This document shows positions 1-10,461 of a stretch of 64,000 bases of DNA, in pieces. Each line of letters opens with the position of its first letter. Position 1 is the stretch's first letter. Position numbers and translations under genes: made by a program. The stretch is from Paramacrobiotus metropolitanus (Eukaryota; Tardigrada; Eutardigrada; Parachela; Macrobiotidae): assembly GCF_019649055.1 (NCBI RefSeq), contig NW_026570364.1, forward strand, positions 1 to 64,000, written 5' to 3'. Below the pieces are notes generated by a model that did no database searches, had not been told where the DNA came from, and was given only the letters and a program-made list of their open reading frames with translations.

Positions 1-2
1 CA

Positions 3-152
3 CGCGTGGCCTTCGGTGACGAAAGATTTAAAAGGGCAGGTAAAGCACTCGGGGCTTTCGGTTACTATGTTACTAAACGCTTAAAAGGTGGGACCGCATG
101 GTTTGCTAAGGTAATTAAAGTTATCAGGTTTGTTAAAGAATTATGGTTTTGA
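3..152 (+). CDS. Possible 3' end of a gene running in from the left edge
   Basis: An open frame without a start enters from the window edge and ends at a TGA at 150-152, giving about 49 residues rich in Gly, Lys and aromatic residues (for example GALGAFGYYVTKRLKGG-like composition). I do not recognise it. It could be the last exon of an upstream gene or a chance open frame. The only support is the open frame and the amphipathic basic composition. Confidence 0.2.
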   Translation, partial: RVAFGDERFKRAGKALGAFGYYVTKRLKGGTAWFAKVIKVIRFVKELWF

Positions 153-310
153 AGCTTAATAAGTAGTTAAGATAAGGGTGGGATCCGGTTTATCAGGCGA
201 AGGTTTTCACAGGTGATGGAACTAAGTTTCGGATACTCAGTAAGGACAAAGGCGTAAAAGCACAGGGTTAAGGGGCTGCAAAAGCTTAAAAGTTGCTAGG
301 CGGGTTCCGG

Positions 311-400
311 CCAATCAGAAACGTAAGGTTTTTTCTGGCCAATCAGAAGGTTTTGGAGGCAGGAGCGTCACGGAATCACGGTTCTGCTTTAATATATAGG
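311..400 (+). promoter_or_regulatory. CCAAT-CCAAT-TATA promoter-like block
   Basis: The sequence CCAATCAGAA occurs twice (311-320 and 339-348), followed by a TATA-like AATATATAGG at 391-400. The order and spacing resemble a metazoan polymerase II core promoter. No convincing gene starts just downstream, since the open frame at 495-866 begins only at a TTG. The block may serve an unrecognised non-coding transcript or be part of a repeat. Confidence 0.35.
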
Positions 401-1974
401 ATAGCAACTGCGGCGTCACAAAATATGCCGCTAAGCGGTAATAAGAACCTTGTGGTATAACATAATTATGGCATTTTTGTGAATTACTGCGCATTTGCGC
501 GTGAAGTCTGCAAATTACAGCAAATCAACGGAAAATGCCAAAGCAGAAATCGTAACTGCGTTTAATCAACAAAACTGCAGTGCATCTGTAAATGAAGTGG
601 GCGACTACGGTCGCTTGATAAAAACCGCGTATCGTTATCGCCCAACATTGACGGAAATAATTAATAGAATCAGAAGTAACGATTGCGTTTCGGTCAGATA
701 CAGCGCTGGTACTTGTCGGTTTTTGGAGAGCTTATTACGTAGTATGTATATTGAGAATCATACGATTATGGCAGGGTCATCGCGAGCTTGGAGGGTAGGG
801 TGGATGTACGGCCTTGCGCCCGGCGCCCCAGTTCAAATATGGCCTAAAAGGAATGCAAAACCGTAGAATCATGCCTTTTTTGAGCCAGTGACTTCTACAC
901 TTTTTGTTTTTTTCTTATTTTGTGGTCGCGTCATTCTTCCGCTTTCACCCTCTAGGACGGTGCCCCAACGCCCTCTCGCGACAGCCCCGGATTTTGGTAT
1001 ATAATATGATTGCTCATTCAGTTTACCTAACGAAGTTGCATGGCGTTAAATGGCATATTTTTTTAAAGTGTGCGAAAACAGAAATCTTACACTTTTACCA
1101 TACAGCTGCGAAGTGACGCTTTTACATATTTTGTACTCAGTTTTCCATTCTCAGTGCCCGGCAAAAATAAATTTCAAGATGCTGTTAATATCTTAAGTGG
1201 AGCAAACTGTTTCCCTTAATTTGGATTAATTAAATGCGCAAATTACGCAAACAGTATTTAAAAGTTACAAAACCTGCGCGCGCTGTCATAAGCTATCCGA
1301 AAACAAACTCCACGAAAACAGTCAGTTTTGCTTATAAGTTGTAATTCAAGGACAGATCTGGAGAAAGCAGATCCACGGCATTTTTAAAGCAGCGTATTAG
1401 TCTGACAATTATTAAAGGCAATGCGGCTGCGGTTTTAGGAACTTTACCGGGCAAGAATAAACTCGTTGATAATACTGATTTTGGTTGTTTTTTTAATTTT
1501 TGAATGGGTAATGCCGGCCGTAGTGATTTGACTCATGACTATTATGTCGCGACGTAAAAGTAATAAAGAACAATACTTTTTAGTTGTAATTGCTCTTCAT
1601 ATGAGGTGTCCATGCATTTCGGATGCCGGAAAACCAGAAACGAAATTAATATACGTAGTACAGAGACAACATTTATATACAGAGGTAAATAACCGATTCA
1701 CGTGCGGACATAAAATGGAAATGTCTTATCGCAAAATGTATACCGATTACCGATACGTAAGCTTGTAAGTTGTACCTATGAGGCAATGACATCATTGTAG
1801 CATTGAAAATCACTGTGTCATTGTGTGATAATCACTTAAGAAAAACACTGTGTCATCGTCGATAAGCTAACCATTTTCAATACTTTATAAGTCTTCTTGC
1901 GAGTTACCGTACCGGCCATAGGCAAAGCCAAATTCTTCTCGTACTAATTACATTTAATTGGTACTACCCAGGTT
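401..1974. other. Long stretch without a recognisable gene
   Basis: No open frame here has convincing composition or splice context. Bases 408-464 are similar, in inverted orientation, to 3395-3460, so dispersed repeats bracket the first tetraspan gene. The last 300 bases resemble the region upstream of the second tetraspan gene and probably hold its promoter. Confidence 0.5.
1807..1866 (+). promoter_or_regulatory. Duplicated TGTCAT...GATAA element upstream of tetraspan gene 1
   Basis: Two imperfect copies of CACTGTGTCATYGT followed by GATAA/GATAAGC lie about 110-165 bases before the start codon. The same paired element occurs upstream of the paralogous gene (3883-3939). GATAAG is the classic GATA-factor core. 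Conservation of the pair between paralogues suggests a shared enhancer, although it could simply have been carried along in the tandem duplication. Confidence 0.4.
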
Positions 1975-3103
1975 ATGACGTACAGATATCGTCTTAACCG
2001 TCCTTATAATCAGACACAGACTAATGTTCCAATAACTTCGTTTTACTGCCATGCAGGACAGCTTGCGAAATTTAAACTGGGTATGGGGCTATTATTTGCC
2101 ATCTTTACGATAATCCCCCCAGGTACGTATTTTCATTAATTTACAAGTTAGTAAGTATGTATAAAATGAGAAGTATATTAGATCAAATTAATAAATTATT
2201 GACCATACCGCCGCGTGCGTTGGCGATAAAATCAAAATACTTCTTGCAAAGATTGTGGAAAAAATGTCATGTAATGCGTAATGACGCACAGCATGGACAG
2301 CTAAGTTACGAGTATGAAACCTGATAATGTACCGGATTTTTTTCAATCCGGTACATTATCAGGTTTCAGTGAAGGTAGACAATGCTAACCACATAATTCC
2401 GCTGTGTTTTGATTAATTTTCAATAATATGTATATTTATAGCTGTTTCCGGGGGTAAAGGGATTATCGAAGCAGTGCCTGGAATTATTACAGCAGGTTGG
2501 GTCATCTTCTACAGTGCAGTTGCACTAGTTACTTGGGCACTGTCAAAATCGCGCTCTTCCGAACAAAATCGTGCGAATTGTAACTCCACGATTAATCCAC
2601 AATTCAGTGTACCTGCTACACCACCAGGATTATTCTTCTACAAGGTGTTAACGGTCTTCATGGGGATCAGTATCTTGCTGTCCGTGGCTAGCCTCACAAA
2701 CGCTATCGTCGTGCTGGTCACTGCCGCAGAAAGCGTGGTCGAAGTGTCAGGTTTAATGGGAATCCTTACCGGGGCATTTTTCCTTCTTTTGGAACCGTTG
2801 TCTTTAATCTCCGCCATTTATGATATTAAACACGCCGGGCGACCAAGAACGCCACCAACGTTTGCCATGTCACTGGAGCCCCGACATCGCACAAACAGCT
2901 TACTTCACGAGGCAGCCACGACTGCAAATACGTCATCATCGCATTACCCACAAATACCTCTTACCAATATTATATATTTGCCAAACGTACCACAACATGT
3001 GTATCTAGACAACTTGGGTAGCAGACCAGATGTTCCCTCTTCGGTTAATTATGACAGTCGGTGCGACGTTCTACCAGCTTATTCAGATGTTGTCAAAGTC
3101 TGA
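1975..3103 (+). CDS. Four-pass membrane protein with PPxY-like tail, copy 1
   Basis: Two exons, 1975-2122 and 2442-3103, join in phase 1 across a GTACGT...TATAG intron and give 269 residues. The start is the ATG that opens an exon closely matching exon 1 of the neighbouring paralogue. Four hydrophobic segments are visible: one ending exon 1, one opening exon 2, and two around residues 140-200. A hydrophilic Pro/Ser-rich cytoplasmic-type tail follows, ending in LPAYSDVVKV, a PPxY-like motif of the sort that binds WW domains. The function is unknown. The topology resembles small tetraspan families, but I cannot place it in a named family. It forms a tandem pair with 4027-5152. Confidence 0.8.
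2316..2367. repeat. Perfect 23-bp stem hairpin in the intron
   Basis: Bases 2316-2338 are the exact reverse complement of 2345-2367, separated by a six-base T-rich loop. The hairpin lies inside the single intron of the first tetraspan gene, and I find no counterpart in the paralogue's intron. It is shorter than a usual microRNA precursor and could be a foldback remnant of a small inverted-repeat transposon. Confidence 0.85.
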
Positions 3104-4026
3104 AGCTTTTTTAGTATTTGCTCAATGACGAATCCCGTGCTAATGTAAATTATTGTTCGTATTGGCATGCAAATGTGCAGTGGTTCTAAACTGATGCAAA
3201 CTGTGTTAACTAACAAGACGTTAACTGAGGTTAACTGAGATCTCTGGTACTCCATTAAGCACGACCTTTCACGCTGTTTTAGAAATCAAAATCGACGCTG
3301 ATCCCTGGCGATCTTATTTACGTTGATTTCTTTAAACACTCAAGCTAGAGTTGTTATCAGACGTTTGCGCGCGTTGTAATTAATTTAAATGGCGTATGTT
3401 ATACCACGAGGGTCTTAATCTTCTTATTTACGCTTAGCGGCATTTTTTGTCCTACCGCAGTTTTTGATAGGCATATTTAGTTTATATCCCATAATTATAA
3501 CTGGACATTCACACTACATAGGACACTCGAATTTGATTTTCGCCATGCCCACTGGACCATTACCGATGAAAAAAATTTCTAAGTTTTCCCTTGGCCTACT
3601 CTAGTACTCCGACTCTAAACTCGCATGCAGAAGTACATGACCCATCTGTACCTAATTAATTAATTCATGAGGCGCGCGTGCGTACTGCAGTCAGCTATCC
3701 AACAACCAACTGGTTCGGATACCGGAAAACAAGGAATAAAAATTAATCCAGTACCACAATAACATCAAGCTGTAATAAATTTATTTACCTTTACTTCTAA
3801 ATACCGATTCACGTGCGTGCAGTACAATGGAGATTACTTATCGCGGTACGAGTAACTGGTGTGACATCACTCTAGTATTCCAAATCACTGTGTCATTGTT
3901 GATAAGCACTGAAAAAAACCGTGTCATTGTTGATAAGCCAACCGATTTGGATAAAAGCGAGCCACCGACCGTAGACAAAGTCAAATTTTACTAGCGGCCT
4001 GTAACTGGTGCTAAAGCAATCAGAGA
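3104..4026. other. Intergenic region between the tetraspan genes
   Basis: No gene is seen. Bases 3395-3460 match 408-464 in inverted orientation. From about 3795 the sequence parallels 1690-1974 (the ACCGATTCACGTGCG stretch, then the paired GATAA elements), so the tandem duplication copied roughly 250 bases of upstream DNA along with the gene. Confidence 0.55.
3883..3939 (+). promoter_or_regulatory. Paired TGTCATTGTTGATAAGC element upstream of tetraspan gene 2
   Basis: TGTCATTGTTGATAAGC occurs twice in tandem about 90-140 bases before the start codon at 4027. The two copies here are nearly identical to each other, more so than the pair upstream of gene 1. Each carries a GATAAG core. They are candidate transcription-factor sites. 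Confidence 0.45.
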
Positions 4027-5152
4027 ATGACGAACCATCCCAGTCGTGCGGAAAATCAAGCACAAACAACTTATATTCCAATAACTTCGTTTTATGACGA
4101 TGCAGGGAGCCTAGCAAAAGCTAAAGTGGGTTTGGGGCTATTGTTTTCCATGTGCATCATACTCACCCCAGGTACGTATAAATTTAATAGATTATTCATT
4201 ATATTATTAATAGTATTTTTATTATGTATAAATAATAAATTTTTCACCAAAACACGGCGGTTATGGACTCCAGACTCGAAGCGCGGTTATTTCTTGCAAA
4301 TACTTGCGCGATTCTTGTAATCTGGAAAGAAAGGTTTGTAGTGCGCAGTGGCTTGCCGCACGGGAATATATATAATAGTTGTTAAGTCGCAATGCGAAAA
4401 TGTTGTTATTATGCTTTCAATGGATGTTGGCATTTCCATCCTCGCAAATTATTTTCTAATTTTCTACCTTATTTGCAGTTCTCTGCGCTGGTGATGGGCT
4501 TGTCGAAGCGGTTCCTGGGATTATTACAGCAGGTTGGGTCACCCTCTACTGTACCGTTACGATATTTGTCTGGGCACTGGCAAAATCGTGCTCTTCCGAA
4601 GAAAATCGTATGAACTGCACCTCCACTCTGGAATTACAATCCGATGTACGAGTGCCTACTATACCACCAGGATTACTTTTTTACAAAGTGTACGCTGTCT
4701 TCTTGGGGATCAGTATTGTTCTGTCCTTGGCTTGCTTCGTCCATGCCATTGTCGTGTTGGCCACTGTAGAAACCACCGAAGGCGCCATAGTGTCAGGTAT
4801 CATGGCAATCTGTACCGGGATATTTTTTCTTTCTATGGACATGCTTTCCTTCGTCGCCTCCGTTTATGAAATTAAGAAGGCCGGTCGACCTAAAACGCCA
4901 CCAACCGCGGTCATGTCACCGGAGACTGGTCATCCCACAGGCAGCTTACAGTCTGAGCTCCACGGTGCAACCATGACTGAAAATGTGGTGTCATCACATT
5001 ATCCACAAATGCCTCCTATCAGTATTATACGAATGCCAAGCGTACCTTTTTGCCCAGGAAATTTGGGTAGTAAACCAGAATCCTCTTACTCTGTTAATTA
5101 TTACAATCGCTGCGATATTCCGCCGGCTTATTCACATGTTGTCAAACTCTAA
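4027..5152 (+). CDS. Four-pass membrane protein with PPxY-like tail, copy 2
   Basis: Two exons, 4027-4171 and 4479-5152, join in phase 1 across a GTACGT...TTGCAG intron and give 272 residues. The architecture matches copy 1 throughout: a short N-terminus with PITSFYDDAG, four hydrophobic segments, and a Pro/Ser-rich tail ending IPPAYSHVVKL, a true PPxY. The conserved landmarks, in order, are the EAVPGIITAGW segment, the PPGLLFYKV segment and KAGRPKTPPT just after the last membrane segment. It is a tandem paralogue that has diverged clearly in the loops while keeping splice position and phase. The function is unknown. Confidence 0.82.
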
Positions 5153-6414
5153 AGCTTATCAAGGTGTATTCTCATTGACTAACCCCGTATTCTGAATAGA
5201 AATTGTTGCCTAAATTTGGCATTTAAATGTGCAACAGTTTGAAATAATTTATTTATGTAAACAGTGTTAACTAATAAACCGCTAACTGAGGTTTCTGGAA
5301 CATGACCTTTCAGGTCGTGGTTTCAAAATCTACGAGTACTATTCTGCGCTAACCCGGGCGACCTCATTTACGTATACGTGGATCTTCATGAACACTTAAG
5401 CTAGTTACCTGGCTCCTGCACTATAATAACATCGAAGCTTATTAGATATTTATCGAAGTAGCAATTATGGTGCTATTAATTAATGCTGCGATGAGTTTGG
5501 TAACATTAATTGCGCAGCAGAAATTAATGAACCGTGGTAAATAATTATAAAAACGCATCATAACTGATTCGAGTGGAAGCTAGAAATAGTACGAGGGCCG
5601 CTATTACTGCCATTTATATTAAATGTAGATAAAAATTAAAATCATCACACCTCTTAGGAAATTAAGCGACATGCTTCCGCTGTGCGTACATAAGTTGCGG
5701 AATAATTTTATACAGTGTACCTGCCCAATTACAGTAGCAAAGCCTCGCCCGCATTAATTCGCCTATTAAAGCAACGCGATTCAGTTAAATGAACTGTGGG
5801 AACGACGCCTAGTAATCTGATCCAACGAAGAATTCACGCACGCACATACGGTTTCTGGAATTATTAATATTTCAGAGTGCTCCAGCTGGAAGGTAAACCA
5901 AGAGGCCGGCATCGTCCCGATGTCATCCAGGCGAAAAACTGAATGTAAATTTCAACAAAATGTTATCGCGGCGGTACTGGAAGACATTACAATTGACTGC
6001 CAGATAAAAGTGCAATGGCGTCCTACCCAATACGCCTACTCGTTTTCTGGTTGAATACACGTTTTGGCCGCTACGCAAAGCTACGCCATAGATCAAAGTG
6101 CAATTTTAGACCGCATCACGTGCATGGCAGTGGGATCAAATGGATTTTGGATACTGGTTGTAAAAGGTCAGGAATTACTGACATAACGGATTCCGTGAAC
6201 TGTTGATTTTATTTACGGATTTATTGTTGGCTTTAATGAACTGTTACCATGCATTGCTCCATAGAATGCAGGCAACGTCTCTAGAGAAATCTGTGTAGCC
6301 GTAATTTTTGAAATTTGCAATGTGACCGGGCAGTATTACTGTGTAATTGACTCCATTTTCCCTTATTGCATTCTCCTGTTTTAGGGGATAAGTTGCCAGC
6401 GAATTATTGCCAAA
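5153..6414. other. Intergenic, no gene recognised
   Basis: AT-rich sequence without a credible coding exon. Short open frames, such as 6015-6206, start at non-ATG codons and have no recognisable composition. The last 150 bases before 6415 presumably contain the GPCR promoter and 5' UTR. Confidence 0.5.
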
Positions 6415-7534
6415 ATGTCCAATAATACTAGTTCTTCGCTGCAAATATCGGTTTTCAATGTTACAATACCCGTGATTTTACCTGTCACAAAAACGGAAAT
6501 GATTGTCTGGTTAACCATGCAAATTACTATAGCGCTGACTGGTGCCCTTTTAATCATTTTCTATTTATTCGCCATGCACCGACTACGGAAGTTGACTACC
6601 GGTTCCGGACTGCTCGTAGCTCACGCTCTTATCATAGACCTCATTTTTTGTCTGGGGGGCGTGCCCGTAATTGCTATTCCTGTTTATTTGACACAGATGC
6701 AGGTACACTTCGAGTACAGTTGTATGCCGGTAGATTTCTTCCTGTTGTTTATCATGATCGCCGGCAACTGGACAGCGGTTGTGTTGTCAATTAACCGGTG
6801 GTTAGCCGTGGTGACACCGCATCATTATGCGCGGATAGCTACGCGGCGTATGTCGTTCCTCACCCTGCTCTTCGTTTGGAGTGTGGCACTGGGTTGTAGT
6901 ATTCCCTTTTTGAACACAATTCCTGGTATGGTGCACGGTATACTGCCGTCCGGTATTTGTGGTCTGATTCGGCAGTCGGGCCCGACCACCATGATTTTGG
7001 TAGTGTTTGGAACATATTTACCTCTGGTGTTGATGGCCATTGTCTACAGTAGCCTTTTTATTTATACAAGAATGCAGAATAAATTTAATAAAATCGAGAA
7101 CCAGGCTAATGAAGAGCGTCCATTCCGTGCATTTGAGAGACGTTTGAGGATTGCTAAGGCGTTGTGTTTATCGTTTATCTGGTACTGCCTGTGTATACTT
7201 CCGCCACCAATTTTAACGGTATTTTTTGCCTCTTGGTGGGTGAAAGACATCAGGATGACGCTATACACGAAGACGGCGCAAGTGCTGGCCTATGCGGCAA
7301 GTCCTGTAAGTTAATACCGGGTACTCAAAGGACATTCGCACTTTACTGGATTGGTTTAATTTACACGCCGGTTCGGTTTAACGAAGTACGGATTAACGGT
7401 CCTTTCAGGTATTTTTCTTTGCCGTGGGAACAGAGTACAGAGCCGTGGTGAAAAAGGGCGCGAGAGATTTTCTACGCTCTGTACGCAACGTGTCATCCAT
7501 TCATCCAAGCATCCAGGGCAGCGCCTCCGCATAA
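6415..7534 (+). CDS. Rhodopsin-family G-protein-coupled receptor
   Basis: Exon 1 (6415-7305) joins exon 2 (7409-7534) in phase 0 across GTAAGT...TTTCAG, giving 338 residues. Seven hydrophobic segments are present, with N-glycosylation sites near residues 3-6 and 15. TM2 has the usual Asp (D75 in LIIDLIF). C103 at the start of TM3 and a Cys in ICGLI of the second extracellular loop could form the conserved disulphide. The DRY box reads NRW (127-129), and the TM7 NPxxY motif is replaced by SPVFFF across the splice junction. The short tail is basic and then Ser-rich. The ligand cannot be told. The altered microswitches suggest unusual coupling or a lineage-specific orphan receptor. Confidence 0.85.
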
Positions 7535-7960
7535 ATTCTACAAGCTGATTCCGGTTCCTTTCTTGCCGTGCATCGTAGCCGAAACAGCGCGCATTGTTTT
7601 AAATTCTCGTATTCTGTTTCAATTAATTTCCATTAATCAGCCCAGGTGTTAGCTGCAGGGATTGGTAGCGTTATTTACTAGTTTATTTAAGGCAAAACGC
7701 AGGTAGCGGGTATAAAGATGACAACGGTCACATTGATACTTCGTTTACTGCTTCTTAGTTGTGAAGCTTCTTGTAAGCTTCGAGTGCGTAATTTATTTGT
7801 GATGCTTTTACTAGAGTCGTAGAAATGGCCAGAGATTTACAGTATATAGATCTCTACTGTTTTGTCCGAGTATTTATGCCGCTTTAGAATGTTTTTTTCG
7901 TGATAATTTAACTGGTACAGGAAATACTTAAATGACAATTAACGAGTTAATTGATGTTAA
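7535..7960. other. Intergenic, no gene recognised
   Basis: The GPCR 3' flank leads up to the solo LTR. I see no coding exon. The base just before the LTR is the left TTAA copy (7957-7960). Confidence 0.45.
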
Positions 7961-8417
7961 TGTTAGCTGGAGGACATGCGCTCCCGCTCTTTCTCCTTTC
8001 CCCTTGTGTAGCAAGTTACGTGAGTCTGTTGGTGGCGCTGCGCGCCGCCGTGGCGCTTAGATCAAAGCGGCCGCCGTCATGCACGGGCATGCTGTTTGCG
8101 CTTGACACTGTTCGTGTGCAACCATGGTTGCATTTCTACATTGCTGTCTGTGTCTGCTCCTTCGAGATCGTGTGCGCGCGAGTGATCTCTGTTCTTTACC
8201 ACCCGCCACACCCATCTGTTCCTCTTCTGCTGTTATTTCGCACTTGCTCAATAAAGGGGCCTTCGGTTGCGCAGGGCACTGGTCGCTCTCTTCCGCCGAC
8301 CCCGGTCGGCCGGCTTTTCGCTGACCCACGGTCACCGCACACAGCCGATCACCGAGAGCACCAGCCTCCCAGCAGCCGGGGCTCCAGTGCCCCCTGTGGA
8401 GTCCGGAAGCGGTAACA
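7961..8417 (+). mobile_element. Solo LTR of a retrotransposon
   Basis: This 457-bp block begins TGTTA and ends TAACA, the expected short inverted ends. It is flanked on both sides by TTAA (7957-7960 and 8418-8421), which fits a 4-bp target duplication. It is much richer in GC than its surroundings and contains an AATAAA signal at 8250-8255 followed by a GC-rich U5-like part. No primer-binding site or gag/pol frame follows, so it reads as a solo LTR left by recombination. The open frames inside it are probably accidental. The family is not identified. Confidence 0.55.
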
Positions 8418-8683
8418 TTAACTTTAAAACTTTGAATAACGCTGCTGGTGTTATCATCACGCTTGCCTTATTCGCAATCGTTTTTAACGACATTTTGTCG
8501 GAAAGCACAAATGCATAGCTGGAAAACAACAGTGCACAGTATTACAATTTAACCCATCAAAGTCAGCTACCAGAAGGAGTGCGAATATCAACTTGAAAAC
8601 TGGCACTTCTGAACCAAATAATTTAATCAAGAAAAAGTGATTTTTTGAGAATTTTTGTGACCATAGGTCAAGCAGGGCGATAG

Positions 8684-8707
8684 CCTGCCAAACTGACAGG
8701 GATGGGC
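8684..8707 (+). repeat. CCTGCCA...GACAGGGATGGGCA repeat, copy 1
   Basis: This motif recurs inverted at 9758-9783 and in shortened form at 10101-10125. Here it is immediately followed by another CCTGCCA/TGGCAGG palindrome (to 8724). The T-rich block just upstream (8630-8670) is similar, in direct orientation, to 9575-9630. Confidence 0.55.
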
Positions 8708-9757
8708 ATCCTGCCATTTGGCAGGTAACACGGGGAAATTATTAAATAATTATGGGAGGGTCGCACTGGCGCAGGCAAACACCTCAACGAGAGGCCTCGA
8801 AAACTCTTCAATTCCCAAACAGTGTTATGGTCATCGAGTTGACCAGTGGTCACTAGTAATAAAAATTGTTAAAAACTGCATTTTTGGGCCTCCACATATT
8901 AAAACAGATGCAGTGTCCACGCTTTTCCATAAAATAAACGATATAAAACGATCCTCAGTTAGATAAAAACAACAAATGCGTCCTTACAAGCGCATATGCG
9001 GTGTTTGTCGCTTATGCCCGCGTTATACTGCATGTAGACCAATCTTCGTTGTTGCCGCTTACTGTTTTTTGCCGATTGTTGGTAAGTTTTTAGTGAATAG
9101 AGGTTATAGAGGGTACTCTACAAATTGTCTCCACCATCACTAAGCAGTTCATAAGCCGGTAGCCACAGCGACAACTATCCGCACCGCATCACCTACGTCC
9201 TACAGTATACGGTGTATGCCGCACCGGGACTGAAAATCTATACCCGCATGGTCATTTTCGCAGTTATCCGTTATAGCTCGGTAACTCAATGAAGCCTATT
9301 CGTGACGGAATGCAGAAATGCTGTACAGTTTCAAAATTGGCTAGGTATCTGAACAACATCCATGAAATACGTTTACATCAGTTCAAATCTTATCATTTCC
9401 TCTAACCCTGGACTACGCATAGTGTGTTTTATATTCGTTTCTCGAACCTGAATCTGAATTTTAACATTGCACTCTGCAAAAGCTTTGGTGCCAACAAGCG
9501 GAAACACTTTTCGGTCCATAATTCGCGTTAGTTCTGGTTTTTTGCACTTTATTCGTAAATAATCTTTCAAATTTTCCCCCAAAAAAGCGATTTTTGAAAA
9601 TTTTCGTGCTTACTGGCCACAGGTCATTTCTATGACCATCGAAATAACAGTATTTGTAGCACCAGTTTTGCTCGATTTTTTGGTTCCATGCGTGGCTTTC
9701 CACTAAACTTTTGAAATTTTCTATCGAATTTATAATTTTATTGTTAAAGTTGCACCA

Positions 9758-9783
9758 TGCCCATCCCTGTCAAACTTGGCAGG
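9758..9783 (-). repeat. CCTGCCA...GACAGGGATGGGCA repeat, copy 2 (inverted)
   Basis: This is the reverse complement of copy 1 apart from a short internal difference. The pair could be the ends of a roughly 1.1-kb non-autonomous DNA transposon (8684-9783), but flanking direct repeats do not support a clean boundary. It may instead be two insertions of one repeat family in opposite orientation. Confidence 0.5.
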
Positions 9784-10461
9784 AAATTTTAGAATGACTA
9801 TGCTTGTCCGCTGTCCAGTTATTTTTCGTGTCATTTAATGATTTCGCAATAAGGGCCGCTAGATTGGCCTGAATAATTTATCTTGGAATTACCTAATGCG
9901 GGGAGGCTCCAGGGACAACCAAGACCTTCGCGAACCCAAAATTCGGATTTTGGTCACCTTTGGTCACTTGGTGCATGCCCAGGCCACATTGTATTTGACA
10001 GTCCGATTTTTTAAAATGACGCTTAACATCTCTACTGTGAAATAATACTAAAGAATTTGAGCTAGCTGGGTTACGGGCTCTTGAAGAAAAAGAGTTCCCC
10101 ACCCTGCCATTTGACAGGGATGGACGGGAACGGGTTAAGGATGCGAAATGCAAGTCGCCTCGTAAACAGATCGTCGGTGACATTTGACGACATTATCGAG
10201 CATTTCCACACGACCACATCCAATGGCTACGTGCCGCATCAATTGGTCAGTGCAACTGAATTATCCACGCTGGACTTGTTCCACTTGGCAACTCACGTCT
10301 GCTGAGTTGCAAAAGATGCAAGGTTCCATACAGATATATATAAGGAATATAAGGAACGTTCCAGCTCTATATCGATGTTGCATGAAGCTGTTACGTGTTA
10401 TACAAACTGTTTTGCCACAGTATTCTGCTGGCATTTTCAGCGGTTGAATATTTGCCTTAAA

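Larger units (their letters stand above)
8418..10461. other. Gene-free repeat-bearing region
   Basis: Apart from the CCTGCCA/GACAGGG repeat family (8684, 9758, 10101) and the duplicated T-rich block, I see no gene. Open frames here are short and lack splice context. Confidence 0.5.

Noticed and set aside
7951-8518. GC-rich open frames (154 and 83 residues) as genes
   Set aside because: They overlap on both strands inside the solo LTR, lack family features, and their open state is explained by high GC.
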